From positions 1 to 64,000 of the forward strand of contig CAWACP010000013.1 in assembly GCA_963780655.1 (NCBI GenBank): 64,000 nucleotides of DNA, given 5' to 3'. Within the stretch, counting starts at the first letter, position 1. Every line of letters begins with the position of its first letter. This document shows, one piece after another, positions 1 through 8,720 of the stretch. Below the pieces are notes generated by a model. It searched no databases. It was not told the DNA's origin and saw only the letters and a program-made list of their open reading frames with translations. A program made the translations under genes and the position numbers. The DNA comes from CAWACP01 sp963780655. Its GTDB lineage: Bacteria; Acidobacteriota; Terriglobia; Bryobacterales; Bryobacteraceae.

Positions 1-140
1 CCGGCGGGCGGCTGACCGCCGGTGCCCGCGACCATGACCTGGCTGGAGCAGGAGCTGGCCACCTGATTCGGCTGGAACTGGCCACCCGCCCCGTCGGCAG
101 GCCGCCGCCGGCATTATGGCCCGCGAACCCGGGTCAGCCA

Positions 141-1721
141 TTATGCGGGCTGGGAACGGGCGTGGGTCCAGTTACCGGGCGGATTGGGTTCCAGCAATTC
201 GCGGACCTTGCTGAGCAGGGTCTCGGCGGTGAAGGGCTTCTGGATGAAGATCCTCTCGTCGCCCAGCTGCGGCGGGGTGTAGCCGGACATGTGCAGGATG
301 GGCAGCCCGGGGCGGAGGTTCGCGACGGTGTCGGCCAGGACGATGCCGGACATGCCGGGCATGAGGGAATCGGTGAGCAGGAGCTGGACGTCGTTGGAGG
401 AGAGCAGCAGGGTCAGTGCCTCGTAGCCGCTGGTGGCCTCCTGGGTGGCATAGCCGCCGTACTGCAGGATGCGCGTGGTGGCCTGGAGGACCGCGGGTTC
501 GTCGTCGGCGACCAGGATGGTCTGTTTGACGGCGGTGCCGTCGGCCGGGGCGGGCACGTTGAGGACCGGCGGGTGCGGCGGTGGCGGGGATGAAGATGTA
601 GAAGGTGGTGCCGGCTCCCGGCTCGGAGGTGAGGATGACGTGCCGCCTGCCTGGGTGATGATGCCGTGGACGGTGGACAGGCCCAGCCCGGTGCCAGAGG
701 CAAGTTCCTTGGTGGTGAAGAACAGCTCGAAAGCGCGGGCGGCTACCTCGGGGCTCATGCCGGTCCCGGTGTCGGTGACGGCGAGCTTGGCGTAGTGCCC
801 TGGGTGGATGCCGGAGCCGACATGACGGGCACCTTGGTCGGTGAGGCGGCTGCTGGCGGTGGCGATGGTCAGGGTGCCGCCGTCCGGCATGGCATCGCGG
901 GCGTTGACGGCCAGGTTGAGCAGGGCCTGCTCGATCCGCCCGGGGTCGGCGTAGATGTCGGGGAGCGTCGGCGGCCAGGTCCAGCGCAGCTGATATGCCC
1001 ATGCTGGCGGCGAGCAGGCCGCGGATACCGGTGATGAGGGTGTTGGGTTGATGGCTTGGGCTGGGCGGGCAGGCGGCGGCTAATGGTGAGCAGTTCCTTG
1101 GTCAGACGGCCGGCGCGCTGGGCGCTGGCGAGGATCAGCTTGGCGTCGTGGATGACCGCGGCCCTGTTGTCGGTTTCGGTGGTGATCAGTTCGGCGAAGC
1201 CGATGATGGCGCCGACCATGTTGTTGACGTCGTGGGCGATCCCCCCGGCCAGCTGGCCGACGGTTTCCAGCCGCTCGGCCCGGTTGATCTGGTCCTGGTA
1301 GGCGCGGATCTGGTCAGCGGCCCGGTTGCGTTCGGTGATGTCGCGGGCGACGGTGGCGGCTCCGGTGATGGTCCCGGCGGCGTCGTGGATGGGGGAGACA
1401 GAGATGGACACGTCAATGACGGTGCCGTCTTTGCGCACGAGAGTGGTCTCGAAAATGATCGACGCACTGGCCGCGGCGGATCTGGCCCCAGATCTCGGGG
1501 AGTTCCGCGGGCCGGTCGGGCGGGATGATCTCGGCGATGTCGTGCCCGGTGATCTCCTCGGCGGTATAGCCGTACGTGGCGGTGGCGGCGGGGTTCCAGC
1601 TGGTGATGATCCCGTCCAGGGTGGTGCCGATGATCGCGTCGGAGGAAGATTCCACGATGGCGGCCAGCCGGGAGGTGGCCTGGCTGGCGTCATCCTCGGC
1701 GGGTGTGTTTGGTGTCGGCAC
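141..1721 (-). CDS. PAS sensor histidine kinase with C-terminal receiver domain, frameshifted
   Basis: Hybrid sensor kinase, read right to left. The N-terminus from the ATG at 1721 carries a PAS domain (DAIIGTTLDGIITSWN). A PAC-like stretch (TLVRKDGTVIDVSISV), an H-box (GGIAHDVNNMVGAI, phospho-accepting His), an N-box (NARDAMPDGG), G-boxes (TDTGTGM, GTGLGLS) and a receiver follow (VADDEP, phospho-accepting Asp in LLTDSLMPGMSG, Lys in FIQKPF). All parts of a working enzyme are present, but they lie in different frames, with breaks near 1475, 1070, 965, 645 and 575. The family normally autophosphorylates and passes phosphate to its own receiver. No partner regulator is adjacent. Five breaks in 1.6 kb suggest sequence error; a decayed gene is the alternative. 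Domain identity is clear; integrity is not. Confidence 0.8.
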
Positions 1722-1752
1722 GGCTTCTCCCAGGCACTCATGCTTTTACCAT

Positions 1753-1780
1753 TAGTAATCACATTACTACTCATAGTAAT
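1753..1780. promoter_or_regulatory. Putative operator: three TAGTAAT half-sites
   Basis: TAGTAAT at 1753-1759, its inverted copy ATTACTA at 1763-1769 after a 3-nt spacer, and a third TAGTAAT at 1774-1780. The group lies 32-59 bp upstream of the kinase start at 1721, in the only AT-rich stretch of an otherwise very GC-rich region. The spacing suits a dimeric winged-helix repressor. The binding protein is unknown. Confidence 0.4.
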
Positions 1781-1853
1781 CCGTGCAGGATCAGAGTGGG
1801 TAAGCTGCCTCGGTCACAAGACGGCGTGCTGAGCTGGCCAGACGGTTGCGGAC

Positions 1854-4800
1854 CTAGCAGAGGGTGGGGGTTTCCCCGGGGGCGAGGACGGCGGCGGCCA
1901 GGTGGGCCAGGTGGACCGGGGCCGCGTCGGTGGCCTGGCGGATCTGGGTGCGGCAGCTGTACCCGTCGGCGACCACGGAGGCGGCGCGGTCGGCGCGGAT
2001 GGCGGGGAACAGGACCCGCTCCCCGCAGGCCTGCGAGACCTCGTAGTGGCCGCGCTCGAAGCCGAAGTTCCCGGCCAGGCCGCAGCAGCCCGAATCGAGC
2101 ACCTCGGCCTGCACGCCGAGCGCCGCCATCACCTCACGGTCGGCGTCGAAGCCCAGGTCGGCGTGCTGGTGGCAGTGCACCTGGACCAGCGCCCGCTGGG
2201 CGGCGGCCGGGTGGGCCGCCCCCTGCTGGGCCGCCCCCTGCTGGCCGCCCTGTGCCGGGCCGTGGGCGCCGGGCTGCTCGCCGGCGGCCGTTGGGCGGGC
2301 CTGTGACCGGTCGCCTGCTGGGCGGTCGTTTGCTGTTCGGCGGCGCGGGCGCGCAGGGCGTCGGCGTGCGGGCGGAGGATCTCGGCCAGCGAACGGACGG
2401 CCGCGCTGGCCTGCTTGGCGCCGGGGTGGTCCGGGAGCAGCTCGGTGGCCTCGGACTTCAGCGCGGCGGTGCAGCTCGGTTCGAGCCCGACGATGGGCAC
2501 CCCGGCGTCCAGCCACGGTTGCAGCGTGGCCAGGGTCCGGGTCATGACCCGTTTGGCGTGCTCCAGCTGGCCGGTGCTGATCCAGGTCAGGCCGCAGCAG
2601 ACCGGCCGGGCCGGGACCTCGACCTGGTAGCCGAGCGCCTCCAGGGCGGTGACGGCGGCGCGGCCGATGCTGGGTTCCAGGTAGTTGGTGAAGGTGTCGG
2701 GCCACAGCAGCAGGCGCGGTCCGGCCTCCGCGGGGGAGCCGAGGAAGCTGAGGAAGCGGCCCGCGGGCCACGGCGCGCGAACCAGGCCTGGAACGACTCA
2801 CCCGCCAGCACCGGGATGTCGCGTTCCGGGGCGATGCCGCCGAGCCGTTTCGCCAGCGTCGTCAGGACCGGGACCTTCGCGGCGCGATTGAGCAGCGCGG
2901 CGCTGCGGGTCCGGCTGACCAGGCGCAGCCAGCGCGGCAGCCAGCCCAGCGAGTAGTGGGCGGCGGGACGGCGGCGCCCGGCGTACCGCTGGGCCAGGAA
3001 CTCAGCCTTGTACGCGGCCATGTCCACGCCGACGGGACAGTCGCGTTTGCAGCCCTTGCAGGACAGGCAGAGGTCAAGGGCGCCGGCCACGTCGTCGGCG
3101 TGCGCCGCGTCCACGCCCGCCCGGCCGCTGGCGAACTCGAAGAGCAGGCGGGCCCGGCCGCGGGTGGAGTGCTGTTCCTCGCCGGTGGCCCGGTAGCTCG
3201 GGCACATCACGTTCCCGCTGGCGGACAGGCACGCCCCGACGCCGACGCAGCGCCGGGTGGCCGCCTCCAGGCTGCCGCCGTCGTGGGCGAAGGCGAGCTG
3301 GGTGCGGGCCGCCGGGCGCGGTCCCGCCACGTAGACGCGCAGGTCGGCGTCGAGCCGCCGGGGCCGGACCACGACCCCCGGATTCATCCGGTCCCGCGGA
3401 TCCCAGATGCTCTTGAACTCACCGAACGCGGCGATCATCGCCGGTGAATACATCCGGGGCAGCAGCTCCGAACGGGCCTGGCCGTCGCCGTGCTCGCCGG
3501 ACAGGGAACCCCCGTGCGCGGTGACCAGGTCGGCGGCCTCTTCGATGAAGCGCCGGAAACCGGCGATGCCGGGCGCGGTGACCAGGTCGAAGTCGATCCG
3601 GATGTGCACGCAGCCGTCGCCGAAGTGCCCGTAGTAGGCGCCCCGCCGGCCATGGTCATCCATCAGCTTGCGGAACTCCCGGAGGTACGCCCCCAGCTGC
3701 CCGGGCGGCACCGCGGTGTCTTCCCAGCCGGGCCACGCTTCCTTGCCGTCCGCGCCGCGGGTGAGGATCCCGGCCCCGGCCTCCCGGATACCCCAGAGGG
3801 TCCGCATCTCGGCCGGGCCGGTGACGATCCGGCTGGTTCCCCCGGTCTGCGCGGCGCGGGCCGCGACGGCCTGGGCGGCGGCTTCGGCCTCGGCTCCGGT
3901 GCCGCCGCCGGTCTCGATGAACAGCCAGCCTTCGCCGTCCGGCAGCAGCTGGTACCGCTGGTCGGCGGGCCGGGCCGCGCGCAGCGCGGCGATCAGCGCG
4001 ACGTCCATGCCCTCGATGGTCAGCGGGGCGAGGTCCAGGAACCCGGGTGCCGCGTCCGCGGCCCCGAACGCGCCGGGATAGCCGACGACGGTCAGCGCCC
4101 GCCGGGCTGGTGCCGGGACCAGGTCCACGGTGGCTTCCAGCATGGTCGCGCAGGTGCCCTCGGTGCCGACCAGCGCCCGGGCCAGGTTGAAGCCGTTCTC
4201 CGGCAGCAGCTGGTCCAGGTTGTAGCCGGACACCCGCCGGGTGAGCTGCGGGGTCTGCGCGCGGACCAGCGCAGCGTGGGAGTCAGCGAGCCTGGCCAGG
4301 TCGCGGTAGATCCGGCCGGTCTCCCCCGGCTCCCGCGCGCGTCCCGCGGCCTCCTCCGGGGTGGCCGGCCCGACGGTGAGCTGCGTGCCGTCGTAGGTCA
4401 CCACCGTGAGGGCACGGACGTTGTCCACCGTCTTGCCCCAGGCCACCGAGTGCGAGCCGCAGGCGTTGTTGCCGATCATCCCGCCGAGCGTGCAGCGATT
4501 GTGCGTGGACGGGTCGGGCCCGAACGTGAGCCCGTACGGGGCGGCCGCCGCGCGCAGGTCGTCCAGCACCACGCCCGGCTGGACCCGCGCGGTGGCCTGG
4601 TCCGGGTCGATGCTGAGCACGGACCGCAGGTGCCGGGAGAAGTCGATGACCACGGCCTCGTTGACCGCCTGCCCGCCGATGCTCGTGGCGGCGCCGCGCG
4701 GCAGCACCGGCACGTCGTGCTGCCGGCATACCTCCAGCGTGGCCAGCACGTCACTGGTATCGACCGGCTGAACGACCCCGACCGGGACATGCCGGTAGTT

Positions 4801-4905
4801 GGAGGCGTCCGCCGCGAACACGGCCCGGCTGGTGGAATCGAAGCGGACCTGCCCCCGGACCCGGGCGGCCAGGTCAGCGGCCAGAGCCTGCGATGATCCC
4901 GTCAC
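1854..4905 (-). CDS. FAD-linked and 4Fe-4S-binding oxidoreductase (D-lactate dehydrogenase/GlcD-GlpC type), frameshifted
   Basis: Large fused flavin/iron-sulfur dehydrogenase of the D-2-hydroxyacid oxidation type. From the GTG at 4905: a PCMH-type FAD-binding domain (PRGAATSIGGQAV, then GGMIGNNACGSHS, about residues 35-240); an FAD-oxidase C-terminal domain (YYGHFGDGCVHI, SGEHGDGQARSELL); a ferredoxin-like part with two Cys clusters (CVGVGACLSASGNVMCP and CLSCKGCKRDCPVGVD); then CCG-type domains (PVCCGLTW, later DSGCCGLAGNFGF). Frame breaks fall near 2750 and between 2180 and 2350, the second beside a short tandem GC repeat at 2210-2245. Family members feed electrons from lactate- or glycolate-like substrates to the respiratory chain. 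The substrate cannot be told from sequence. The protein would be about 1,000 residues, usual for the fused form. Confidence 0.85.
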
Positions 4906-4926
4906 GTCTTCCCATCCAGCACGGCA

Positions 4927-5250
4927 TCACAGCGTAGTCGGCGGCTCCTCGGTGTGCACGTGCGGGGACTCACCGGACGGGGTGGCCGCGCCGGGCGCGC
5001 CAGGCGGGCTGCCGTGCCGGTGACCGCCGTGGGTGTGCCCGTGGGAGCCGGGCAGCGGGTCGCCGGCGCGCAGCGGGCCCCGTGGTAACGGCCCTCGTGA
5101 GCCAGGACGGGCCGCCGGTCGCCGCGCAGCTCCTCGTACTTGTCCTCGAGTTTCTGCCGCGTTTCCCACTGCCGCCGTAGCTGGCCGACGTACTCGGGGT
5201 TTCCCTCGAAGGCGGTGACGGTGTGGGCCCGATGTGGTTTACCCGGAAAC
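4927..5250 (-). CDS. Small hypothetical protein with His-rich tail, frameshifted
   Basis: A short minus-strand coding region between the FAD/Fe-S gene and the thioesterase. The first part reads TVTAFEGNPEYVGQLRRQW followed by a charged, probably helical stretch (KLEDKYEELRGDRRPVL). A frame change near 5105 leads into PLPGSHGHTHGGHRHG and a tail ending HVHTEEPPTTL. The His-Gly run could bind metal. No start codon is visible in the first frame, so the N-terminus may be altered by another indel. I do not recognise a family. The evidence is the sustained protein-like composition of two abutting frames. Confidence 0.35.
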
Positions 5251-5257
5251 GGTGCGG

Positions 5258-6151
5258 TTAGCCGGGGGTGCGCGGCGCGACGAGCAGCGGCTGGGTGACG
5301 GCGCCGCAGCGGCCGGCGGCGTCGGACAGGATGCCCTCGGTCAGCCCGATGCCGTTGCGGCCGGGATCGGAGCTGGCGGTCAGGCGGACCCAGTCCCCGG
5401 CCGGGTAGCGGTGCAGGTGCATGGTCACCCCCGGCGGGATGAACAGCCACTCGCGGAAGCTCACCGGGGCGCTGAGCCCGTTGGCGGAGTCGGCCACGAT
5501 CGCGAATCGCGCCAGCCCGTCCAGCGGGCGCCCGGTCACCAGCGGGATTCGCACCCGCGTCCACACGTCCGCGGCGCCGGTGCTGCTGTCGTAGCCGCCG
5601 GAGACGGTCCGCCACTCGGTGGCCTGGCCGTACCCCCAGTCCTCCACGCCGTCGAAGAACGTCTGCGGCTGGGGACCGGGCAGGTCAGCGGGCAGGCTGG
5701 GCTCGTCCTCGGGGACCCCGGCATCGCCGGTCGGGCCGGGGCCGGCCGAGACCTCGCCGTCGGCCGGGCCCAGGCCGAAGTTCCCCAGCACGGGATCGGT
5801 CTCGCGCGCCTCCGGCCCGGGCCCGGTCGCGAGATGCCACACGCGTGCCACCGCCACCCGGCGGTCACCGGCCCACAGGCTGGCCTCGCTCAGCTGCGTC
5901 CGCCGTCCCGGCCGCAGCAGCTCGGTCTGCACGCGCGACGGGGTGCGCGGGATGGGGCCGAGGAAGTCCATGCTGATCCGGGCCACGCGCAGGTCCGGGC
6001 GGCCGAAGGCGTCGTCAAGGCAGCAGGCGAGCAGGGCGGTGGGGGGGCCACCGTGCTGGGCCCGGGTATCCCAGGGGCTGGTCGTGGCCTCGGTGGGCTC
6101 GAAGTAGCCGTCGCCGAGCGGCAGGTAGTAGGCGGGCGGAAGCTCGGTCAT
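5258..6151 (-). CDS. Thioesterase family protein (TesB-like double hotdog)
   Basis: Intact gene of about 297 residues. The start is placed at the ATG at 6151 (MTELPPAYYLPLGDGYFEPT), because the upstream 21 in-frame codons look non-coding. The N-terminal hotdog shows the typical TRAQHGGPPTALLACCLDDAF segment, with the HGG turn of acyl-CoA thioesterase-like proteins, followed by RISMDFLGPIP. The second hotdog includes SFREWLFIPPGVTMHLHRYP and ends in a DAAGRCGAVTQPLLV strand, typical of TesB-like proteins where this region closes the second fold. Members hydrolyse acyl-CoA thioesters; the chain length here is unknown. It is one of the few unbroken genes in the first 8 kb. Confidence 0.75.
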   Translation of the reverse strand: MTELPPAYYLPLGDGYFEPTEATTSPWDTRAQHGGPPTALLACCLDDAFGRPDLRVARISMDFLGPIPRTPSRVQTELLRPGRRTQLSEASLWAGDRRVAVARVWHLATGPGPEARETDPVLGNFGLGPADGEVSAGPGPTGDAGVPEDEPSLPADLPGPQPQTFFDGVEDWGYGQATEWRTVSGGYDSSTGAADVWTRVRIPLVTGRPLDGLARFAIVADSANGLSAPVSFREWLFIPPGVTMHLHRYPAGDWVRLTASSDPGRNGIGLTEGILSDAAGRCGAVTQPLLVAPRTPG

Positions 6152-6267
6152 GCCCGAAATCATGCCCGACGGCGGCCAGACCCAGGCCCGGCGGCCGTCA
6201 GACCTAGACCGCATCCTCCGCCGCCGCCGCGCGCGCCGCCTGACGGATGACCAGGTGACTGCTCTGA

Positions 6268-6308
6268 CGGCTGAAGCCGCCAGCTTCTCAGGCCGCCTCG
6301 GCGGCCTG
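6268..6308 (-). repeat. Right-end hairpins of the IS200/IS605 element
   Basis: Two neighbouring hairpins at the tnpB stop: CGGC/GCCG with a TGAA loop at 6268-6279, and a 9-bp stem CAGGCCGCC/GGCGGCCTG with a 2-nt loop at 6289-6308. In this family the region serves both as the right-end transposase site and as the source of the 3' part of the TnpB guide RNA. Confidence 0.5.
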
Positions 6309-7486
6309 ACCAGAGCCCAGCCCGGCCCTGGTGTAGATGTTCCTGGCCCCGTTCACGTCGGCGTCGATCGGCCGTGCACGGGGCAGATCACGGTGTCCTG
6401 CCGGGGGCGGGCGCATCTGGCGCCCGCACTAGTGGCAGTTGATGCTGGTGTACCGGGGGTCCACGAACATCTATTCGCCGGCCAGCTTCTTCCGCTTTAC
6501 CTGCGAGGATGTTCGTGAACTGGCCCCAGCCAGCGTCGAGGATCGATTTATTCAGGCCGGCCTTGCGCCGCCCCGTTCGGCAGATAGGCGCCGGGCTGGT
6601 CCGGGTCCGGTTTTGGTGCGGGACGCTTGGTCATCCCGGCCGTGTTCAGCTTCTCCAGTGCGATCACGTCGCATGCCTGGACGAGCGCCCATGCGGTCTT
6701 GTGGTGGAAGTCGGCGCGCCGGGCACGGGTACGGCGGTGCGCCTCGGCGACCTTCGCCCGTGCCCGGCGCCGGTTCGCAGATCCGCGTTTCTTCTGGACG
6801 AGGGCCTGCTGCGCGGCGGTCAGTTCCGCAGCAGAGGCGCGGAGAAACGTCGGGTTGGGGATGATCTCCCCGTCGCTGGTGGTGGCGAACCGGGCCACGC
6901 CAACGTCCAGGCCGATCGCGCGTCCCGTGCGGGAGAGCGGCCGTTTGAGCACCTCGTCGCAAGACAGGACCACGTACCAGCGGCGGCCTTCCCGCTTCAG
7001 GCTGATCGTCTTGACCCAGCCCTCACGTGTTGCGGTGAGCGTGGACCTTGACGTGCCCGATGCCCTGAAGGTAGACGCGGCCCAGGTCCGGCTTCCACCG
7101 GCAGCCGTCGCCATCCTTGGCCACTCAACGGAATCCCACCGGTCCAGGGCCTTGAACCTCGGGTAACCGGGCGCCTGTCCGGCTTTGCAGCGGCGGAAGA
7201 ACGCGGCCATCGCCTTGTCGAGACGGCGCAGGGTGGCCTGCTGGGAGGAGAACGACCATCGGCTCTGGTCCGGGTCGAGCGCGCGGATGTCCTTGAGCTG
7301 GGCGGACTGTTGCCCGTACCGGATGCTGACCTTCCGCCGTTGCCACGCCTCGCGGCGTTCCTCCAGGGCGGCGTTATACATCCGCTGGTGGTCGCGCAGG
7401 CACTGGGCCGCGCGGGACGCCTGCCCTGCGGTCGGGTAGACCCGGAACTTGTACGCGCGTCTCACCGGTCGCGCTCCTTGCGCCAT
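6288..7486 (-). pseudogene. tnpB: TnpB, RNA-guided endonuclease, frameshifted with an internal stop
   Basis: The start is the ATG at 7486, overlapping the end of tnpA by 25 bp. The N-terminus (RAYKFRVYPTAGQ) and RuvC-like core are clear: catalytic Asp in IGLDVGVARF and Glu in VIALEKLNTAGM. Frame changes near 7125 and 7030 scramble the middle. After about 6560 the C-terminus continues in another frame (GLNKSILDAGWGQFTNILAGK), then VDPRYTSINC, a TAG stop in place of a residue beside the first zinc-finger Cys, and finally DADVNGARNIYTRAG, which holds the last RuvC Asp. TnpB uses an RNA from the element's right end to guide cleavage. As sequenced this copy cannot make an active protein. Confidence 0.8.
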
Positions 7487-7884
7487 GGCCGCTCATACTG
7501 CGTGTCGATGTACCGCTGCACCGTCGCTGCGCTGACCGCCCCGACACTGGCGACGAAGTATGACCGGGACCACAGGGTCGGGAGCCGGGACCGCAGGTGC
7601 GGGAACTCCTGGCGCAACGTCCGGCTGGTCGAGCCTTTGAACTGGTTCGCGACGAACGCGGGAGAGTCCTTCGGGGTGGTCTTGACGAACAAGTGCACGT
7701 GGTCGGGCATGATCTCGCACGCTACGATCCGCCAGCCGTGCTCAGCAGCCTTGGCGTCAATCAGTTCCCGCAGCCGTACCCCGACCGTGCCGGTCAGCAC
7801 TTGCCTGCGGTACTTCGGGCACCAGACGACGTGCAGGCCAATGTCATACACGCCGCCAGCGGAGACCTGCACGTCACGAGCCAC
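7462..7884 (-). CDS. tnpA: IS200/IS605-family Y1 transposase TnpA
   Basis: Complete 140-residue single-strand transposase, normal size for the family. The GTG start at 7884 gives VARDVQVSAGGVYDIGLHVV. The HUH metal-binding motif is PDHVHLFV (His62, His64) and the catalytic tyrosine is in RYIDTQ (Tyr125). WCPKYRRQVL is the usual N-terminal signature. These enzymes cut and rejoin single-stranded DNA at subterminal hairpins. It overlaps the start of tnpB, the usual arrangement. Unlike tnpB, it is unbroken. Confidence 0.9.
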   Translation of the reverse strand: MARDVQVSAGGVYDIGLHVVWCPKYRRQVLTGTVGVRLRELIDAKAAEHGWRIVACEIMPDHVHLFVKTTPKDSPAFVANQFKGSTSRTLRQEFPHLRSRLPTLWSRSYFVASVGAVSAATVQRYIDTQYERPWRKERDR

Positions 7885-7926
7885 ACGGCTATTATACCAG
7901 CAGCGTCTATCTAACAGAGGGAGGAA

Positions 7927-7970
7927 GCGCGGATTCCCCTGCCGCCTGAAGACGGCAGTCCCCTCCGCGC
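7927..7970 (-). repeat. Left-end subterminal hairpin of the IS200/IS605 element
   Basis: Imperfect palindrome: outer arms GCGCGGA (7927-7933) and TCCGCGC (7964-7970), inner arms CTGCCG (7939-7944) and CGGCAG (7953-7958) around an 8-nt loop. It lies 43 bp upstream of the tnpA start, where TnpA would recognise the left end. Confidence 0.65.
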
Positions 7971-8143
7971 GTTTCTGATGGCGGTGACCAGATCATCATT
8001 TCGGTCGATGCGGTCGCCACGTTCCGGCGGAACAGTAGATATCGCGATGAATTCACCTTTCGCGGGTCGTCACCCAGCTGAACGCGATTCGGGCGGTGCC
8101 AGCTGGGCTCGGGCGCCAGCGGCGACCATACGTGAGGAGCGAC

Positions 8144-8623
8144 ATGAGCAGTGGATCCGTGATCACGCTGGCCCGGCAGGCCATCGAACTGGACGAGCCG
8201 GTGCCCTGCCGCGACGGGGACGCCAGGCTCTGGTTCGCGGAGGATCCGGAAGATCTGGAGCTGGCCAAGGCGCAGTGCCGGGGCTGCCCGCTACGGGCGG
8301 CATGCCTGGCGGGAGCGATCGAGCGGCGGGAGCCGTGCGGGGTGTGGGGCGGGGAGATCTTCGACCGGGGTCAGATCCTCCCCGTCAAGAGGCGGCGCCG
8401 CCGGCCGGACGCTGACCGCCCCGTCCGGCCCGCCCGGGCCGCCGCGCCTGCGGGGCCCGCAGGGGGCGCCCGGCGGCCACGGAAAGCCATGGCCGCCCGC
8501 CAAGAAGCGTCCGCCCGGAAAGAGCTGGCCATCCGGAAGGGCGTGCCCGCCAGATCGAATTGCACGACTGTGATTACGGGCAAACGCCGTCCACAAGTTG
8601 CGCATAATTCGTCGCAACACTGA
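8144..8623 (+). CDS. whiB7: WhiB-family Fe-S transcriptional regulator, WhiB7-like
   Basis: The start ATG at 8144 is chosen because a strong GAGGAG ribosome-binding site (8134-8139) precedes it. Four Cys ligate the 4Fe-4S cluster: Cys22 (PVPCRDGDARLWFAE), Cys45 and Cys48 (QCRGC), Cys54 (RAAC). The GVWGGE beta-turn (66-71) is the sigma-factor-binding motif, and RRRRRPD just after it matches the basic AT-hook region of WhiB7. The 160-residue length exceeds the usual 90-120 because of a Pro/Ala/Arg-rich tail. WhiB7 activates intrinsic antibiotic-resistance genes in actinomycetes. The family is confined to Actinomycetota and their phages, which makes this gene the best taxonomic marker of the left segment. 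Confidence 0.85.
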   Translation: MSSGSVITLARQAIELDEPVPCRDGDARLWFAEDPEDLELAKAQCRGCPLRAACLAGAIERREPCGVWGGEIFDRGQILPVKRRRRRPDADRPVRPARAAAPAGPAGGARRPRKAMAARQEASARKELAIRKGVPARSNCTTVITGKRRPQVAHNSSQH

Positions 8624-8689
8624 CGATACGTAGGGCTATGGCCGCATCCCCTGTGGCGAATCGGCTTATCCGTCTGCGGTAATGCCGTA

Positions 8690-8720
8690 AATTCTGTATT
8701 ACGTCCGGCGGATCGGCGAT
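8690..8720. other. Probable junction between actinomycete-like and acidobacterium-like DNA
   Basis: To the left are whiB7 and very GC-rich actinomycete genes. To the right is an acidobacterium-like gene set. On the minus strand the ATP-grasp protein is recognisable up to RRRLIADPPD and is lost at about 8705, well before its normal C-terminus. The 130 bp just left of the point (8,570-8,700) is less GC-rich than either side and contains no gene. Confidence 0.6.

Larger units (their letters stand above)
6200..7975 (-). mobile_element. IS200/IS605-family insertion sequence (tnpA-tnpB)
   Basis: The element holds tnpA (HUH Y1 transposase) and tnpB on the minus strand, with subterminal hairpins: an imperfect palindrome at 7927-7970 upstream of tnpA (left end) and two hairpins at 6268-6308 at the tnpB 3' end (right end). 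There are no terminal inverted repeats, as expected for this family, so the outer limits are approximate. It lies between the thioesterase gene and whiB7. TnpA is intact and tnpB is broken. Confidence 0.8.

Noticed and set aside
1..140. Possible gene end at the left edge
   Set aside because: Only a few codons (MTWLEQELAT) precede a stop, with another in-frame stop just upstream.
3490..4896. 468-codon open frame on the plus strand opposite the FAD/Fe-S gene
   Set aside because: It is the complementary frame of a clear oxidoreductase in very GC-rich DNA; its product is Gly/Arg/Val-rich with no domain.
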